From Mucilaginibacter sp. OK268 (lineage in GTDB: Bacteria > Bacteroidota > Bacteroidia > Sphingobacteriales > Sphingobacteriaceae): a stretch of DNA of 64,000 bases. Position 1 is the first letter of the stretch. Each line of letters starts with the position of its first letter. Below are positions 1 through 8,358 of the stretch, piece by piece. The position numbers were made by a program, and so were the translations under genes. Where the stretch lies: the NCBI RefSeq assembly GCF_900103125.1, contig NZ_FNJV01000004.1, positions 62,001 through 126,000 of the forward strand. Direction: 5' to 3'. Below the pieces are notes generated by a model. It was not told the DNA's origin. It made no database searches and saw nothing but the letters and a program-made list of their open reading frames with translations.

Positions 1-2485
1 TTACAAGCAGGTTGGGTGGATTATCGTAATAAAAATCATGATTTACAACAACGGAGTCTGTATTGCTATAGGTTACATCCCGCTGTTTATCCATGTAGTA
101 TAATGTCGCGGCCTCCCGGGCGGCGCCGACAAAGTTCGTTATGGCGCTTTGAAAACCTTGTACATAGATCGGGATGGATGTCCAAAAATATTGACTAAAT
201 GTATAGGGGACAGAAGTTTTATAACTTCGTGTTGATCTTGTTAACAGCTTATTTTGACTATCATATATTTCTGTTCCCAGTAAATTACCTCTCAAAAAGT
301 CCTGTGTCCCGGTTGTCCCTAAGTTATGGTTGACTACCGGCGTTTGAAACTCAGGATCAAAATCACTATAATCTCTATAAGTAGTATAATAGTTTACCGT
401 TTTTGAATTATCGTTTCTAATTTCTTCTATTCTCTGGTAATTAATATAATTGCCCTGAGTTAGAGGGATAGTATTTACTGTTGAAGATCTTAATACGAAT
501 ATGGCATCGCATTGATCTCCCAGGGGATTGCCATCTACAGTAAGATTGCTATCGAAATAATAATAATACTTAGGATCTGCCCCAATCACACCGGAGGACA
601 ACTCACTATTATTCATTTTATACCGGTAAGTGGTGATCATGTCATTAGCATGATTAATCCCGTCATAATTCGTAACTTTCTTCAGCCTGACACCTCCTCC
701 GAAATCCATAAAGGCTTTGTAATAGTCCTTGCCGGAAATATTGATGGATATCCTGTAAAGACAACCCACCTTGCGTGAATCTACCTGGGCAACGACGTCC
801 GCCAGGAAACTGTCAAAAACATCGTAGGTACCGGCAGGAAAAGTTTTTTTTATTGGGGGATATGATCTTGTTTCCTGTAAGCAATCTCTACCGTCATTGA
901 TCTCGATCGTACCCGTTGCAGTAATTTCCGCCTGGTGTGCTATTGTAAAGGTCCCATCGATGTCTGGTCCATCACCCGTCGTATAATATTTCCAGGTGTT
1001 TACGGCCGGGATACTAAAGTATACGGTTCGTTCATATCCAAAACTATAATCATGAGGTTCGTACTCAAAAGTTGTTTGCCCGCCCGTTGGGTATCTTATA
1101 TTTTTTAGAATACCACATACTGCAACAGAGGTGTTTACCCCCCTGTCAGCGGTTCCAACTGGTTGATCGTACATACCAAAGGCCGGCGCCGTGATGATTG
1201 TTCTGGGTATGAGGGATCCATTACCCGCAGCGTTGTAATACCCCCAGTGATCGATACCCATGTAATTATAGGGAACATTTGGAAATGAATAATAATCAAA
1301 ATTGTATTTGTTAAATATCCCTCCGCCTTTGGCATATTGTCTGAACTCCACCGGTACTGCACGTATGCGCCCAAGAGGATTATTATATTTTATAGCAAAA
1401 GATTTTAAGGGTACCGTCAGATTGTTTAAACTATAAACAGCAATGGAATCTAATTGCTTATCTTTTAAGGTATACGTACTACCGGTCGCCTGGATCTGAT
1501 AGGGATCATCCCGGTCACTCGTGAAAAATTTCACTTTCGCGGATTTGGTTTCAATCTCACTTAAGTATATGACCTCGTGCCAGGTAGGGTTTTTTGAGAA
1601 ATTATTCATTGGAACACTCGGACTCCCACCAAATGTGGCACAGCTGGCAAGTCCCATGCTCTCAGACGGAAATTCCTGATAGCGATAAGCATTTGGTGTG
1701 CCTTGATAATAATAGTTGATGTAATCTCCTCTTTTTGAGGTAGCATTTGTAAGATACCAGCTGGATACGGTTTTTATCTCATACGGCTGTGTCGCGACCG
1801 TAGTTGGTGTTCTTGACCATTCTTTATCTGAGAACGTATAGGTATCCCCTTCCGGCGTGCTGATCACCCAGGACTCAATACCGGCAATGATATTATGACT
1901 TTGATCATCTGCCCTGCTATAAGTGATTTTAATATCTTGATAGGGCATGATATGTATATCTCCGCCAAAGTCCATATAAAACTGCCCGGAATAATTCCCG
2001 ACATGAAAGCTGTACATGTCCGGCTGAAAATCAAATTGATTATGATTAATTTTATCGTAGGTTTGAAAAGTGATCGTCCGTCCGCTTTTAATTGTATTGT
2101 CAAAGTCGGCAGCATCGGCCAGATTACTAAGATAACCATACAGATAAGTGTCATCGGGAAGCCCCCTTACGGTCCGGGTGATTACGCCGCCGCCGCTTAA
2201 GGTCCAACCAGCGCCCACCCAACCGGGAACTTCGGCTGGCTTGAATCCGTTGGAATTATACCTGAGTTGAATATTTTCATCCAATGTCCCGGTTTGTAAA
2301 TTAAAGATGGGGACGGAGGCATTGATCGCTCCCGTGGACGAGTTCCCGTAATTATTGATATATTTCCCTAACGAGGCGGCCGTCGGAGATGGTGGGATAA
2401 ATGTGTTGTTTTGCGTCGATTGTTGTGATAATCCGTTTAGTGAGGCAGCTAAAAACGGCAGCAGGAGCATTAATTTCTTTACCAT
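1..2485 (-). CDS. YD/RHS-type secreted protein, N-terminal part (runs off window)
   Basis: An open frame starts at the ATG at 2485-2483 and continues without a visible stop to the left edge, so at least 828 codons are present and the C-terminus is missing. It begins with a signal peptide (MVKKLMLLLPFLAASLNG). The first part has the pattern GAGWTLSGGGVITRTVRGLPDD split over two lines of homology: the protein at 48746-52918 has the matching GVGWSIDAGGTITRSV, and both share a FGGGxRxKxVTxxDGIN stretch further on. These are paralogues. The ATG overlaps the TAA of the upstream gene (TAATG), so the two are translationally coupled, as expected for a secreted two-component locus. By analogy with the second copy, an RHS-core toxin gene may follow beyond the window. 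Family membership is clear; function (surface or polymorphic-toxin carrier) is inferred. Confidence 0.8.
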   Translation of the reverse strand, partial: MVKKLMLLLPFLAASLNGLSQQSTQNNTFIPPSPTAASLGKYINNYGNSSTGAINASVPIFNLQTGTLDENIQLRYNSNGFKPAEVPGWVGAGWTLSGGGVITRTVRGLPDDTYLYGYLSNLADAADFDNTIKSGRTITFQTYDKINHNQFDFQPDMYSFHVGNYSGQFYMDFGGDIHIMPYQDIKITYSRADDQSHNIIAGIESWVISTPEGDTYTFSDKEWSRTPTTVATQPYEIKTVSSWYLTNATSKRGDYINYYYQGTPNAYRYQEFPSESMGLASCATFGGSPSVPMNNFSKNPTWHEVIYLSEIETKSAKVKFFTSDRDDPYQIQATGSTYTLKDKQLDSIAVYSLNNLTVPLKSFAIKYNNPLGRIRAVPVEFRQYAKGGGIFNKYNFDYYSFPNVPYNYMGIDHWGYYNAAGNGSLIPRTIITAPAFGMYDQPVGTADRGVNTSVAVCGILKNIRYPTGGQTTFEYEPHDYSFGYERTVYFSIPAVNTWKYYTTGDGPDIDGTFTIAHQAEITATGTIEINDGRDCLQETRSYPPIKKTFPAGTYDVFDSFLADVVAQVDSRKVGCLYRISINISGKDYYKAFMDFGGGVRLKKVTNYDGINHANDMITTYRYKMNNSELSSGVIGADPKYYYYFDSNLTVDGNPLGDQCDAIFVLRSSTVNTIPLTQGNYINYQRIEEIRNDNSKTVNYYTTYRDYSDFDPEFQTPVVNHNLGTTGTQDFLRGNLLGTEIYDSQNKLLTRSTRSYKTSVPYTFSQYFWTSIPIYVQGFQSAITNFVGAAREAATLYYMDKQRDVTYSNTDSVVVNHDFYYDNPPNLLV

Positions 2486-3384
2486 TATTTGTTTTTTAGC
2501 TGTATTTTTAAATCATTAATATCTTTTTGCTGATCTTCTATTCGTTTATTTTGCTCGATCATATATAAGGTTAATTCCTCCACTTTCTTCATCAGTAACT
2601 TATTCATTTCACTCACATCAAGACCTTTCTTTACCATTTCCTGTTCGGATGGGACCTCCGGTAAATGTTGATTTTGATCGATGTAGTTTTTAACCTCGCT
2701 TAATGGACGTAATTGATAATCATTCTTTAATACATAGTCAGACCAACCGTTCAGATCGATCAATACGGATTTAGAATGAATAGTACCATTTACGGACAGT
2801 TTCTGATCTGGGGTTTTAGTGCCAATGCCAACATTATCATTGACCAGATTTAGTGTCTCGAAATAATTCGTATTATTACTTCTAACACCAAATGATAAAA
2901 CGGTATGGCCTGAAGGAACCGTTATTCCCATTACTCCATAATATCTTGTTGCTTCTGCGCCTGATACAATTAATTGACTAGCGTCGGTATAGCTATTATT
3001 ATTAACCTCAAGCGCACTTTGTGGATTATTTGTCCCTATACCTGTACTACCATTTGAATTGATGGTTAATCGATCTGCGCCATTTGTTCGAAAAATCACT
3101 CTGCCTGTAGGAGTGCCTGCGAACAAATCCCCTAAATAGATATTGTTGTCCGCAGCAATACCAAGTAATGGTGTTGCTGCACCAGAAGTATTTCTAGCGG
3201 CAAACCAGCTCGCATTATCTATGAGTATGTTTCCACCAGAAACATGAAGTTTGCTTAAAGGCGCAGTCGTGCCAATACCAATGGAATTAGTAGTTGAAGT
3301 AACAGTGCCACTGGTTGTCCATTGGGCATGTACTAATGATGAAAAGCTTAAAAATAGATTAAGTGAAAAGATGAGTTTCTTCAT
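2485..3384 (-). CDS. Secreted tail-fibre-like protein with C-terminal coiled coil
   Basis: The protein has 299 residues from the ATG at 3384, which starts a clean signal peptide (MKKLIFSLNLFLSF...HAQW); an upstream in-frame ATG at 3429 would place 15 extra residues before the signal, so it is less likely. The body has repeated GIGT and NVGIGT motifs typical of trimeric tail-fibre-like beta structures, then a VNGTIHSK/NGWSDYVL segment and a predicted coiled coil at the C-terminus (SEMNKLLMKKVEELTLYMIE). The C-terminal third is closely similar to the protein at 47719-48708. It resembles the region before a peptidase S74-type chaperone domain but has no recognisable S74 catalytic motif. It sits directly upstream of the large YD/RHS-type gene with overlapping stop and start, so it probably works with that protein on the cell surface. 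Role is inferred. Confidence 0.75.
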   Translation of the reverse strand: MKKLIFSLNLFLSFSSLVHAQWTTSGTVTSTTNSIGIGTTAPLSKLHVSGGNILIDNASWFAARNTSGAATPLLGIAADNNIYLGDLFAGTPTGRVIFRTNGADRLTINSNGSTGIGTNNPQSALEVNNNSYTDASQLIVSGAEATRYYGVMGITVPSGHTVLSFGVRSNNTNYFETLNLVNDNVGIGTKTPDQKLSVNGTIHSKSVLIDLNGWSDYVLKNDYQLRPLSEVKNYIDQNQHLPEVPSEQEMVKKGLDVSEMNKLLMKKVEELTLYMIEQNKRIEDQQKDINDLKIQLKNK

Positions 3385-4167
3385 GATATAAGGGCAAAAA
3401 GTTTGCTTAAAATATATGGACAAGATCAATCCGTAGTAGATTGGTGCTAAGTTGTTTTGAAATGAATAAATGCTATTTGATTGATGCCTTTCTGAAGGCT
3501 AAGGGTTGGGTATTCTTACTGTGATAATGCGATCATATTGCAGGGTTAAGGTGCTTCAAATATAATTATTTATCATTTCAAACAAATAGGCTTTAATAAT
3601 ATTTAACAACTTATTTAAAACAATTGTTAATACTCTCTGCGAGCCGCCTGCGAATAGAGGAGAGGATCTTTGTAGAGATAGCACGAAGTGCGGCTACAAA
3701 GAATGCTTCACACAAAAAACTGGCGTTGCGTTTGACTCCTTGGGGCTGTGTGTTAGCCTTTCAAACGCCATGACAGTTGTGAAGTCCTCGACGAGAAGCA
3801 GGTGAGCAAAAGTTATAATGAGCGCCTGGCTTTATAGATATTGAGTGTTGCAAGTGTTACCTGGTCGAATAGACCAAGTAAAAGCGCAGCATAAGCGAAA
3901 GGTATATAAAGACAGAGAAAGCTCATGTGGATTACCGTAATTGCTACGGACAACAGTAGTGACAGGCTGCAGATGCAGTGGAGAGAAATATGTGCGTAGC
4001 ACTTATTGAACGCAACGAAGCCTGGCGGTTCTGTTGTATAGCTTTCAGGTAAGTAACACCGATCTTCCTGGTGTGTGAGTGGCCTCTGCGCCCAGCCATA
4101 AGCATAACTTGGCTTTCTCCTTGTAAGCAACCAAAAGTGAGGGAGCCAAGTGTAGGCTTATGTCATT
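3385..4167. other. Intergenic region with hairpins, no supported gene
   Basis: No convincing gene is seen. A 105-codon minus-strand frame at 3813-4130 has a composition unlike its neighbours and no recognisable domain. The region holds an inverted repeat CTTTGTAG/CTACAAAG (3668-3675 and 3694-3701) and a nested pairing between 3707 and 3785 (CTTCACA with TGTGAAG, around a TGGCGTT/AACGCCA-like pair). It could be a structured leader or a decayed insertion; nothing in the sequence decides this. Confidence 0.4.
3860..3878. repeat. Palindrome CCTGGTCGAATAGACCAAG, copy 1
   Basis: TGGTC and GACCA arms flank a 5-nt spacer. An almost identical 19-mer occurs at 6619-6637, just upstream of a minus-strand gene. 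The conservation of a palindrome at two places suggests a protein-binding site or small hairpin. No protein partner is known. Confidence 0.4.
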
Positions 4168-4194
4168 AAAAGAGCCTACCCGAAAGTAAGCTCT
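4168..4194 (-). terminator. Rho-independent terminator after the propeller lipoprotein
   Basis: Read on the minus strand, a 9-bp stem (AGAGCTTAC with GTAGGCTCT, one G-T pair) closes a 6-nt loop TTTCGG and is followed by TTTT. It lies about 40 nt beyond the stop codon of the lipoprotein gene at 4232-5332 and is the likely end of that transcript. Confidence 0.7.
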
Positions 4195-4231
4195 CTTATT
4201 ATTTAGATTCTGTACCTTTTAATAAGTCAAC

Positions 4232-5332
4232 TCAATTGATAGTAACCTTTTGAATAACAAAGCCATTAGGGTGAGTTGCATAATAAATATTTCCTGACTG
4301 ATCTGCTGTGGCAGCCCATATAACAGGATTGCTAGTAATAATGCCTCCATTTGTCACTGTACCATCTGACTTCACTTTATAAAAGCCTGAACCCTTAAGC
4401 TCTTTTGAAGGGCTATATAAATCTCCATAACTGTAAATGGTCCCATTCTGGTTGCCTGATAGCGTAGCCGGAAGTGCAGCAATAGGCTTTTGAAATGTAT
4501 AAAGTGTACTTGTTGACTGTGAGTTCGAAATCTTAACAATACCTGTCGTGGTAATTGCATAAACTTCACCATTACCCTGGGCATATAGTGAGCCGGGAAA
4601 GCCACCATCTACACTTGCCATTAAAGTTCCTGAGCCTGAACTAATCTTATATACGTTCATCTTGCCTGGCGTAGAATTTCCTGTAATGAACGCTCCGTAA
4701 ACATTTCCTGACGCATCTACTGTTATGTTGTTTAATACAGTAGCTGGTTCAGCCCAGACATTTGTGGCATCGCCCGATGTAGTAGAAGAGATTAATACTT
4801 TGACAAAGCCACCCGTCGATATGTCAAATTTATAAACACCTATTTCCTGATAATACCATCCACCATTAGATGGAGTAGTTGAATAATCGGTTAAGTTGGC
4901 CAAGACATATAAGGCACCATTTGGATCAGAGGCGATGTCCAGTATACGATATATCTTTGACTTGTGGACTGGTTTGTTGTTTACGAATTCTTCATATCCA
5001 GAGTTGAATAGCGTAGAGGTTGTTCCATTTGGTGTTACTTTCCTTATTTTAAAATAAAGATGGTTGTCTGTTGTAGATACAGGTTCAAGAACATAAACGT
5101 TACCGGCTTTGTCAGATGTGAGCTTTGAAATCGTATAGAACTGTGCATTTGTACCCACTCCATCAGTCGATTCTTGTTTACCACCTCCGGCAAAGCTTTG
5201 AACAGCCAAGGTTGGTATAGTTTCAATAGGCGGCTTTGGTGTTACAGGCTCCGTGTTGTTATCTGTTTTCTTGCTGCATGATGTAAATAGTAAAGCTGTG
5301 GCAGTCAATGCCATCAATAGAGTTGTTTTCAT
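4232..5332 (-). CDS. Lipoprotein with NHL-type beta-propeller repeats
   Basis: The chosen start at 5332 gives a 366-residue precursor with a lipoprotein signal (MKTTLLMALTATALLFTSCSKK); the in-frame ATG at 5401 would add 23 residues before the signal and overlap the upstream gene. The Cys of the FTSC lipobox would be acylated, so the protein is anchored in a membrane, probably the outer one. The mature part begins with a Pro/Thr-rich linker and then has repeated motifs of the kind DKAGNVYVLE, DPNGALYVLA, DASGNVYGAF and DQSGNIYYAT, which are blades of an NHL/SMP-30-like propeller. Such proteins bind carbohydrates or other proteins; no catalytic residues are evident. A terminator follows at 4168-4194. 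The gene is downstream of a small secreted protein (5374-5766) with a 41-nt gap and may share its transcript. Confidence 0.75.
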   Translation of the reverse strand: MKTTLLMALTATALLFTSCSKKTDNNTEPVTPKPPIETIPTLAVQSFAGGGKQESTDGVGTNAQFYTISKLTSDKAGNVYVLEPVSTTDNHLYFKIRKVTPNGTTSTLFNSGYEEFVNNKPVHKSKIYRILDIASDPNGALYVLANLTDYSTTPSNGGWYYQEIGVYKFDISTGGFVKVLISSTTSGDATNVWAEPATVLNNITVDASGNVYGAFITGNSTPGKMNVYKISSGSGTLMASVDGGFPGSLYAQGNGEVYAITTTGIVKISNSQSTSTLYTFQKPIAALPATLSGNQNGTIYSYGDLYSPSKELKGSGFYKVKSDGTVTNGGIITSNPVIWAATADQSGNIYYATHPNGFVIQKVTIN

Positions 5333-5373
5333 TGTTGATCTTGTGATTGATTTGTGAGTTAAGGTTATGAATT

Positions 5374-5766
5374 TTAAAAGCGTTTGGCTGTGAGTTTCCA
5401 ATAGGCTGTCCTGTATGCACCCTTATTTTCTTGAACATTCCAGGTGAACTCCGCTGACGTAAGTACTGCAAGCGAGGTATGCAGCTTCAGCGTGTAAGTA
5501 TAGGTTTCTGTTCCGCTCTCGTTTTTAGATATGTTTGTATAGGTATTATCGGACGATTTCTTTAAGAACATTGGCTTATCTGTACCAATCGTCATTGATG
5601 CGCTGTTATCAAATACCTCAATGGTCATTATCTTTCCCAAAGTATATGGAGCTCGCTCATCGTAAAGCCTTTGGATAGATGCATCCAGCGCTGTGATCTT
5701 TAGTTTTTGGGCATGTAGTGATAAAGTAGACAGGGAAAGGAGCAATATGATCCTAATTGTTTTCAT
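5374..5766 (-). CDS. Small secreted protein of unknown function
   Basis: The protein has 130 residues with a clear signal peptide (MKTIRIILLLSLSTLSLHAQ) and cleavage after the AQ pair, so it is exported to the periplasm or beyond. The mature part is about 110 residues with alternating polar/hydrophobic stretches (KIMTIEVFDNSASMTIG, TETYTYTLKLHTS) that suggest a compact beta-sandwich. No family is recognised. It lies upstream of, and on the same strand as, the propeller lipoprotein; the pair may form a small exported module. No membrane span or cysteine pair is present. Confidence 0.65.
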   Translation of the reverse strand: MKTIRIILLLSLSTLSLHAQKLKITALDASIQRLYDERAPYTLGKIMTIEVFDNSASMTIGTDKPMFLKKSSDNTYTNISKNESGTETYTYTLKLHTSLAVLTSAEFTWNVQENKGAYRTAYWKLTAKRF

Positions 5767-6079
5767 TGTGATTAATTAAGGCACCGAATAGTCCTCAAAT
5801 CGGCAGGTTATAAAACACGAAAGCGCAGGACTTAACTTAGTCTGCGCATCAGGGGCACCTAGGAGAGCCCTACAGCAACAAACAAGTCTTCGCCCTACGC
5901 TTTCGCGTTGGACGTTGAACTCATTTGTTTTTGCTGTAATACGAAATTTCCTAGGTTTCCTGATACAAAACAAACAAAGCTTAACGCTTATATTTTAATA
6001 AGATGATATGTCTATGTAATGGTATGTTGGCGGTTCCCTCCTTGTTTTAATACAAAGTTAGTGATAAGTCAATAATACT
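5767..6079. other. Intergenic region, weak hairpin only
   Basis: No supported gene. A 65-codon minus-strand frame at 5776-5973 looks accidental. One imperfect hairpin (GCGCAGGACT with AGTCTGCGC, 5823-5832 and 5839-5847) is present. The stretch separates the secreted-protein genes from the mobile-element genes to the right. Confidence 0.4.
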
Positions 6080-6580
6080 TTAGGCAACTGCCTGCATTTG
6101 TTTTCTTCTAACGGTTGCAGATTTGTATTTGATCTGTTTGAATGTATGGTGCTTATTGCGCTCTTCAATATATTCGTACATTTCTGAACAGGTTTTAATG
6201 CACCAGTCCGTCCTAACCGCTTCCTCAATATTAATAGCCGTGGTGTCTTTGGCTGTCAGTTTATAAATGCTCCTGATAAAGGCTGAGGTAACTTTACTGT
6301 ATTGGTTTACAGCTAAGACCTGTTCAAATCCATAGTGAATGGCCAGTATTTCATTTGGGTGGCACTCCAACCTTAAATAGATCAATGGATTAATAAACTC
6401 ATGGATGATGGTGCCAACTTTAGTTGTGGTTTTGTCCTCACGTTCCAGGCTGTAGCGTAATTCCTCTCTTTCCAATGTGGATAGCAGTTGTTTGGCATTC
6501 CTGTAGATAGCGTAATATACCTCTTTGACTGTCTTATTATAAGTTGACTGAATCGGGTTAATTGGTTGTTGCTGTTTCAT
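6080..6580 (-). CDS. Uncharacterised element protein, paralogue of the 6927-7406 product
   Basis: From the ATG at 6580 the product has 166 residues; an alternative ATG at 6640 adds 20 residues but would translate through a palindrome (6619-6637) that is conserved elsewhere in a non-coding setting, so the shorter form is preferred. No known domain is recognised. The central segment IHEFINPLIYLRLEC...AIHYGFE matches LHSFICDKLSFYLEC...QIHYDFD in the protein at 6927-7406 at the invariant H-F-I-L-LEC-I-IHY-F positions, so the two share a domain. The C-terminus is basic (KQIKYKSATVRRKQMQ). Cytoplasmic, no signal or membrane span. Probably an accessory gene of the left element; function unknown. Confidence 0.6.
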   Translation of the reverse strand: MKQQQPINPIQSTYNKTVKEVYYAIYRNAKQLLSTLEREELRYSLEREDKTTTKVGTIIHEFINPLIYLRLECHPNEILAIHYGFEQVLAVNQYSKVTSAFIRSIYKLTAKDTTAINIEEAVRTDWCIKTCSEMYEYIEERNKHHTFKQIKYKSATVRRKQMQAVA

Positions 6581-6618
6581 TTGGTTTAAGTGTTTACAAT
6601 AGCTGTTAATAAGAAATG

Positions 6619-6637
6619 CCTGGTCGATCAGACCAAG
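6619..6637. repeat. Palindrome CCTGGTCGATCAGACCAAG, copy 2
   Basis: It differs from the copy at 3860-3878 only in the spacer. It lies about 40-60 nt upstream of the preferred start (6580) of the minus-strand gene, a position suited to an operator or leader hairpin. Confidence 0.45.
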
Positions 6638-6706
6638 CATTTTGAATGTGTGTTGGGAAGTTTTACCTTTTAAAGCAAGTAGCTGGATGTGCGCTTTTGA
6701 AATGGC

Positions 6707-6916
6707 TTAGCTTTCGTTCTTTACCTCGTAAAGACGCTTCAAGGGTACGAAATAGGCTGAATCTAAATGCTCCTGCTCTTCAAATGCTTGATATAGCAGA
6801 CATTCCGATCTGAACCATTCATAATTCATTAGGTCCTGAACGAAAGGCCATTTGATCAGAACATAAAGTTCATCAACAGATATAGCACAGTTGAATTGAT
6901 ATTGGTTATTAGGCAT
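6707..6916 (-). CDS. Small hypothetical protein
   Basis: A 69-residue frame (starts MPNNQYQFNCAISV) with balanced amino acid use, two tryptophans and an acidic centre. It lies 10 nt downstream of the stop of the upstream gene (6927-7406) and on the same strand, which suggests cotranscription. No domain, signal peptide or membrane segment is recognised. The evidence for translation is its tight spacing and normal composition only. Confidence 0.5.
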   Translation of the reverse strand: MPNNQYQFNCAISVDELYVLIKWPFVQDLMNYEWFRSECLLYQAFEEQEHLDSAYFVPLKRLYEVKNES

Positions 6917-6926
6917 GTGATTGGAA

Positions 6927-7406
6927 TTAAAGTGTTTTAATGTATTGTTTGTCCTGGTGGTTTTGAACGCCTTGAAAGAAGGCTGGTAAGTTTGGTTGTT
7001 TAGGCTTGTGTAGGCATTTGCCTGTGTTGATTGGGATGCACAATAATTTCCTTACTTCTGCCTCAAATCGGAAGTCATCAAAGTCGTAATGTATCTGCAT
7101 GATGCCCAGCAAGTCACATTCCAGATAAAAAGAGAGTTTATCACAAATGAAACTGTGTAATGCAAAAGGATCGTTACCATCATCTTTATAGTCCCTTTCA
7201 AAGTATATCGTTCCTCGTTCGAGGTATTGCTCTTTGATCAATTGGAGAATACGATAGTATTTGTTCATGATGGTGTCGTTAACACCTTTCAAATCATTAG
7301 GATGAGAGCCTGTGCTTACTTTCTTCCATTGCTTGCCGAGTTTAATAGATCGTTGTGGTGCAATAGTAGGTTTTGTGTTTTCGGGTCGTTTGTTGAGTTC
7401 TGTCAT
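6927..7406 (-). CDS. Uncharacterised element protein, paralogue of the 6080-6580 product
   Basis: The protein has 159 residues. Its N-terminal 40 residues are basic and probably unstructured; the middle (about residues 65-120) shares the H-F-I...LEC...IHY-F pattern with the protein at 6080-6580. It has no recognised domain, signal or membrane span. It is the first gene of a small minus-strand cluster (6927-7406, 6707-6916, 6080-6580). The upstream side opens into a 950-bp region with inverted and repeated motifs that probably carries the promoter. Duplication and divergence within one mobile element suggests an element-specific role such as regulation or replication control, but that is inference. 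Confidence 0.6.
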   Translation of the reverse strand: MTELNKRPENTKPTIAPQRSIKLGKQWKKVSTGSHPNDLKGVNDTIMNKYYRILQLIKEQYLERGTIYFERDYKDDGNDPFALHSFICDKLSFYLECDLLGIMQIHYDFDDFRFEAEVRKLLCIPINTGKCLHKPKQPNLPAFFQGVQNHQDKQYIKTL

Positions 7407-7440
7407 GTGTTTTCATGTCGTTTAAGGGTTAGTAATTGAA

Positions 7441-7582
7441 TTGTTTTGAGTGTTGAGGCGATTGAGAAAGTGAGTTCTGGGCAGCATTCTTTGTTAATTT
7501 CTAACAGTTGCCTGCGTTTGGTTATGCTGACCGGATTTTATGGATCGTGGCACACTGCTCTTGCTTTTAACACTCAAAACAA
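7441..7582. repeat. 142-bp segment closed by a perfect 14-bp inverted repeat
   Basis: TTGTTTTGAGTGTT at 7441-7454 is the exact reverse complement of AACACTCAAAACAA at 7569-7582. The enclosed 114 nt are richer in G+C than the flanks and contain no gene. It could be a structured non-coding RNA, a small inverted-repeat element or part of an origin. No target-site duplication is evident. Confidence 0.5.
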
Positions 7583-7876
7583 ATCGTCTTTCATCAGGAA
7601 CATGGTAAGGGGATGAATGCAGACCGGGGGATCTGCTTAAAGCTTATTCAAAAAAATTATTGAGAAGTAATTACTTATAGGGGGGCGGGTGTTATTGGAA
7701 AGGCCAGAGGGGGCGTTTAAAGAAATGGGGACTGTTTTACTGATTTTGACCTGTTCGTATTAAAAGGTAAGCCTGACAAATGACTTTCCGATAGATTTGA
7801 TAAGTCTACTTTACTTGAGTGCCTTTTAAATGAAGATGGTTGAGTGTATTTTACTAAGCAGTATTGCCTTAAATGC

Positions 7877-7904
7877 AAAAAGACAGGTCTATGCCTGTCT
7901 TTTT
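7877..7904. terminator. Bidirectional Rho-independent terminator
   Basis: A perfect 11-bp stem (AAAAAGACAGG with CCTGTCTTTTT) around the loop TCTATG, with A and T runs on both sides, so it can act on both strands. No gene ends immediately next to it. It may insulate the initiator-like gene at 8359 from the left cluster. Confidence 0.7.
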
Positions 7905-8029
7905 GTTCTTCCAAATATATAATGATTTAGTACGTGACCGCGCACTAACAGATTGATACAAAGATACTTAAAATTTACCGCATCTTAAATACAAACCATT
8001 GATTATCTGTTATTTATACTGAATATTCC

Positions 8030-8245
8030 CAAAAGATACGCTAACTATACTATATGTGTATTTCTTAGTATAGTTAGCATTTACTTAAGGAATAAAAGTA
8101 CTGCTATCTTGGCCGCACAAAATATTACTAGTCCGTATAATATTAATAACATTGATAATAAAATGTGCAGGATAAGATCTTTCTCAAAAGATCGCTAACT
8201 ATACATTATATAGTTTTAAGTAGTTAGAGTATTCATTAGGAAATA
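8030..8245. repeat. Duplicated AT-rich module with GCTAACTATAC motifs
   Basis: Two related blocks of about 60 bp start with AAAAGATACGCTAACTATAC (8031-8050) and AAAAGATCGCTAACTATAC (8186-8204). The first contains a perfect 13-bp inverted repeat GCTAACTATACTA/TAGTATAGTTAGC (8040-8052 and 8066-8078); the second has a partial form ending TAGTTAGA. They lie 110-330 bp upstream of a two-winged-helix initiator-like gene. This is the layout of operators or replication iterons. Function is inferred. Confidence 0.5.
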
Positions 8246-8358
8246 TCATGTATTTTTCGTATATTTAACTATGTAACAACAAGTTACACGACCATCACTC
8301 CCGACTTCCAGATACACTCCTATCCCTAAGATTTCTTCTTATTTACTTTTAATGATTC

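Noticed and set aside
3813..4130. 105-codon minus-strand frame, Cys/Leu-rich
   Set aside because: No recognisable domain, a composition unlike neighbouring genes, no promoter or spacing support, and it contains the palindrome that is non-coding in its other context.
5776..5973. 65-codon minus-strand frame
   Set aside because: Irregular composition with several Cys and Arg; no homologue-like features; lies over a hairpin between genes.
7717..7914. 65-codon minus-strand frame
   Set aside because: Its start overlaps a strong bidirectional terminator and the sequence shows no domain.
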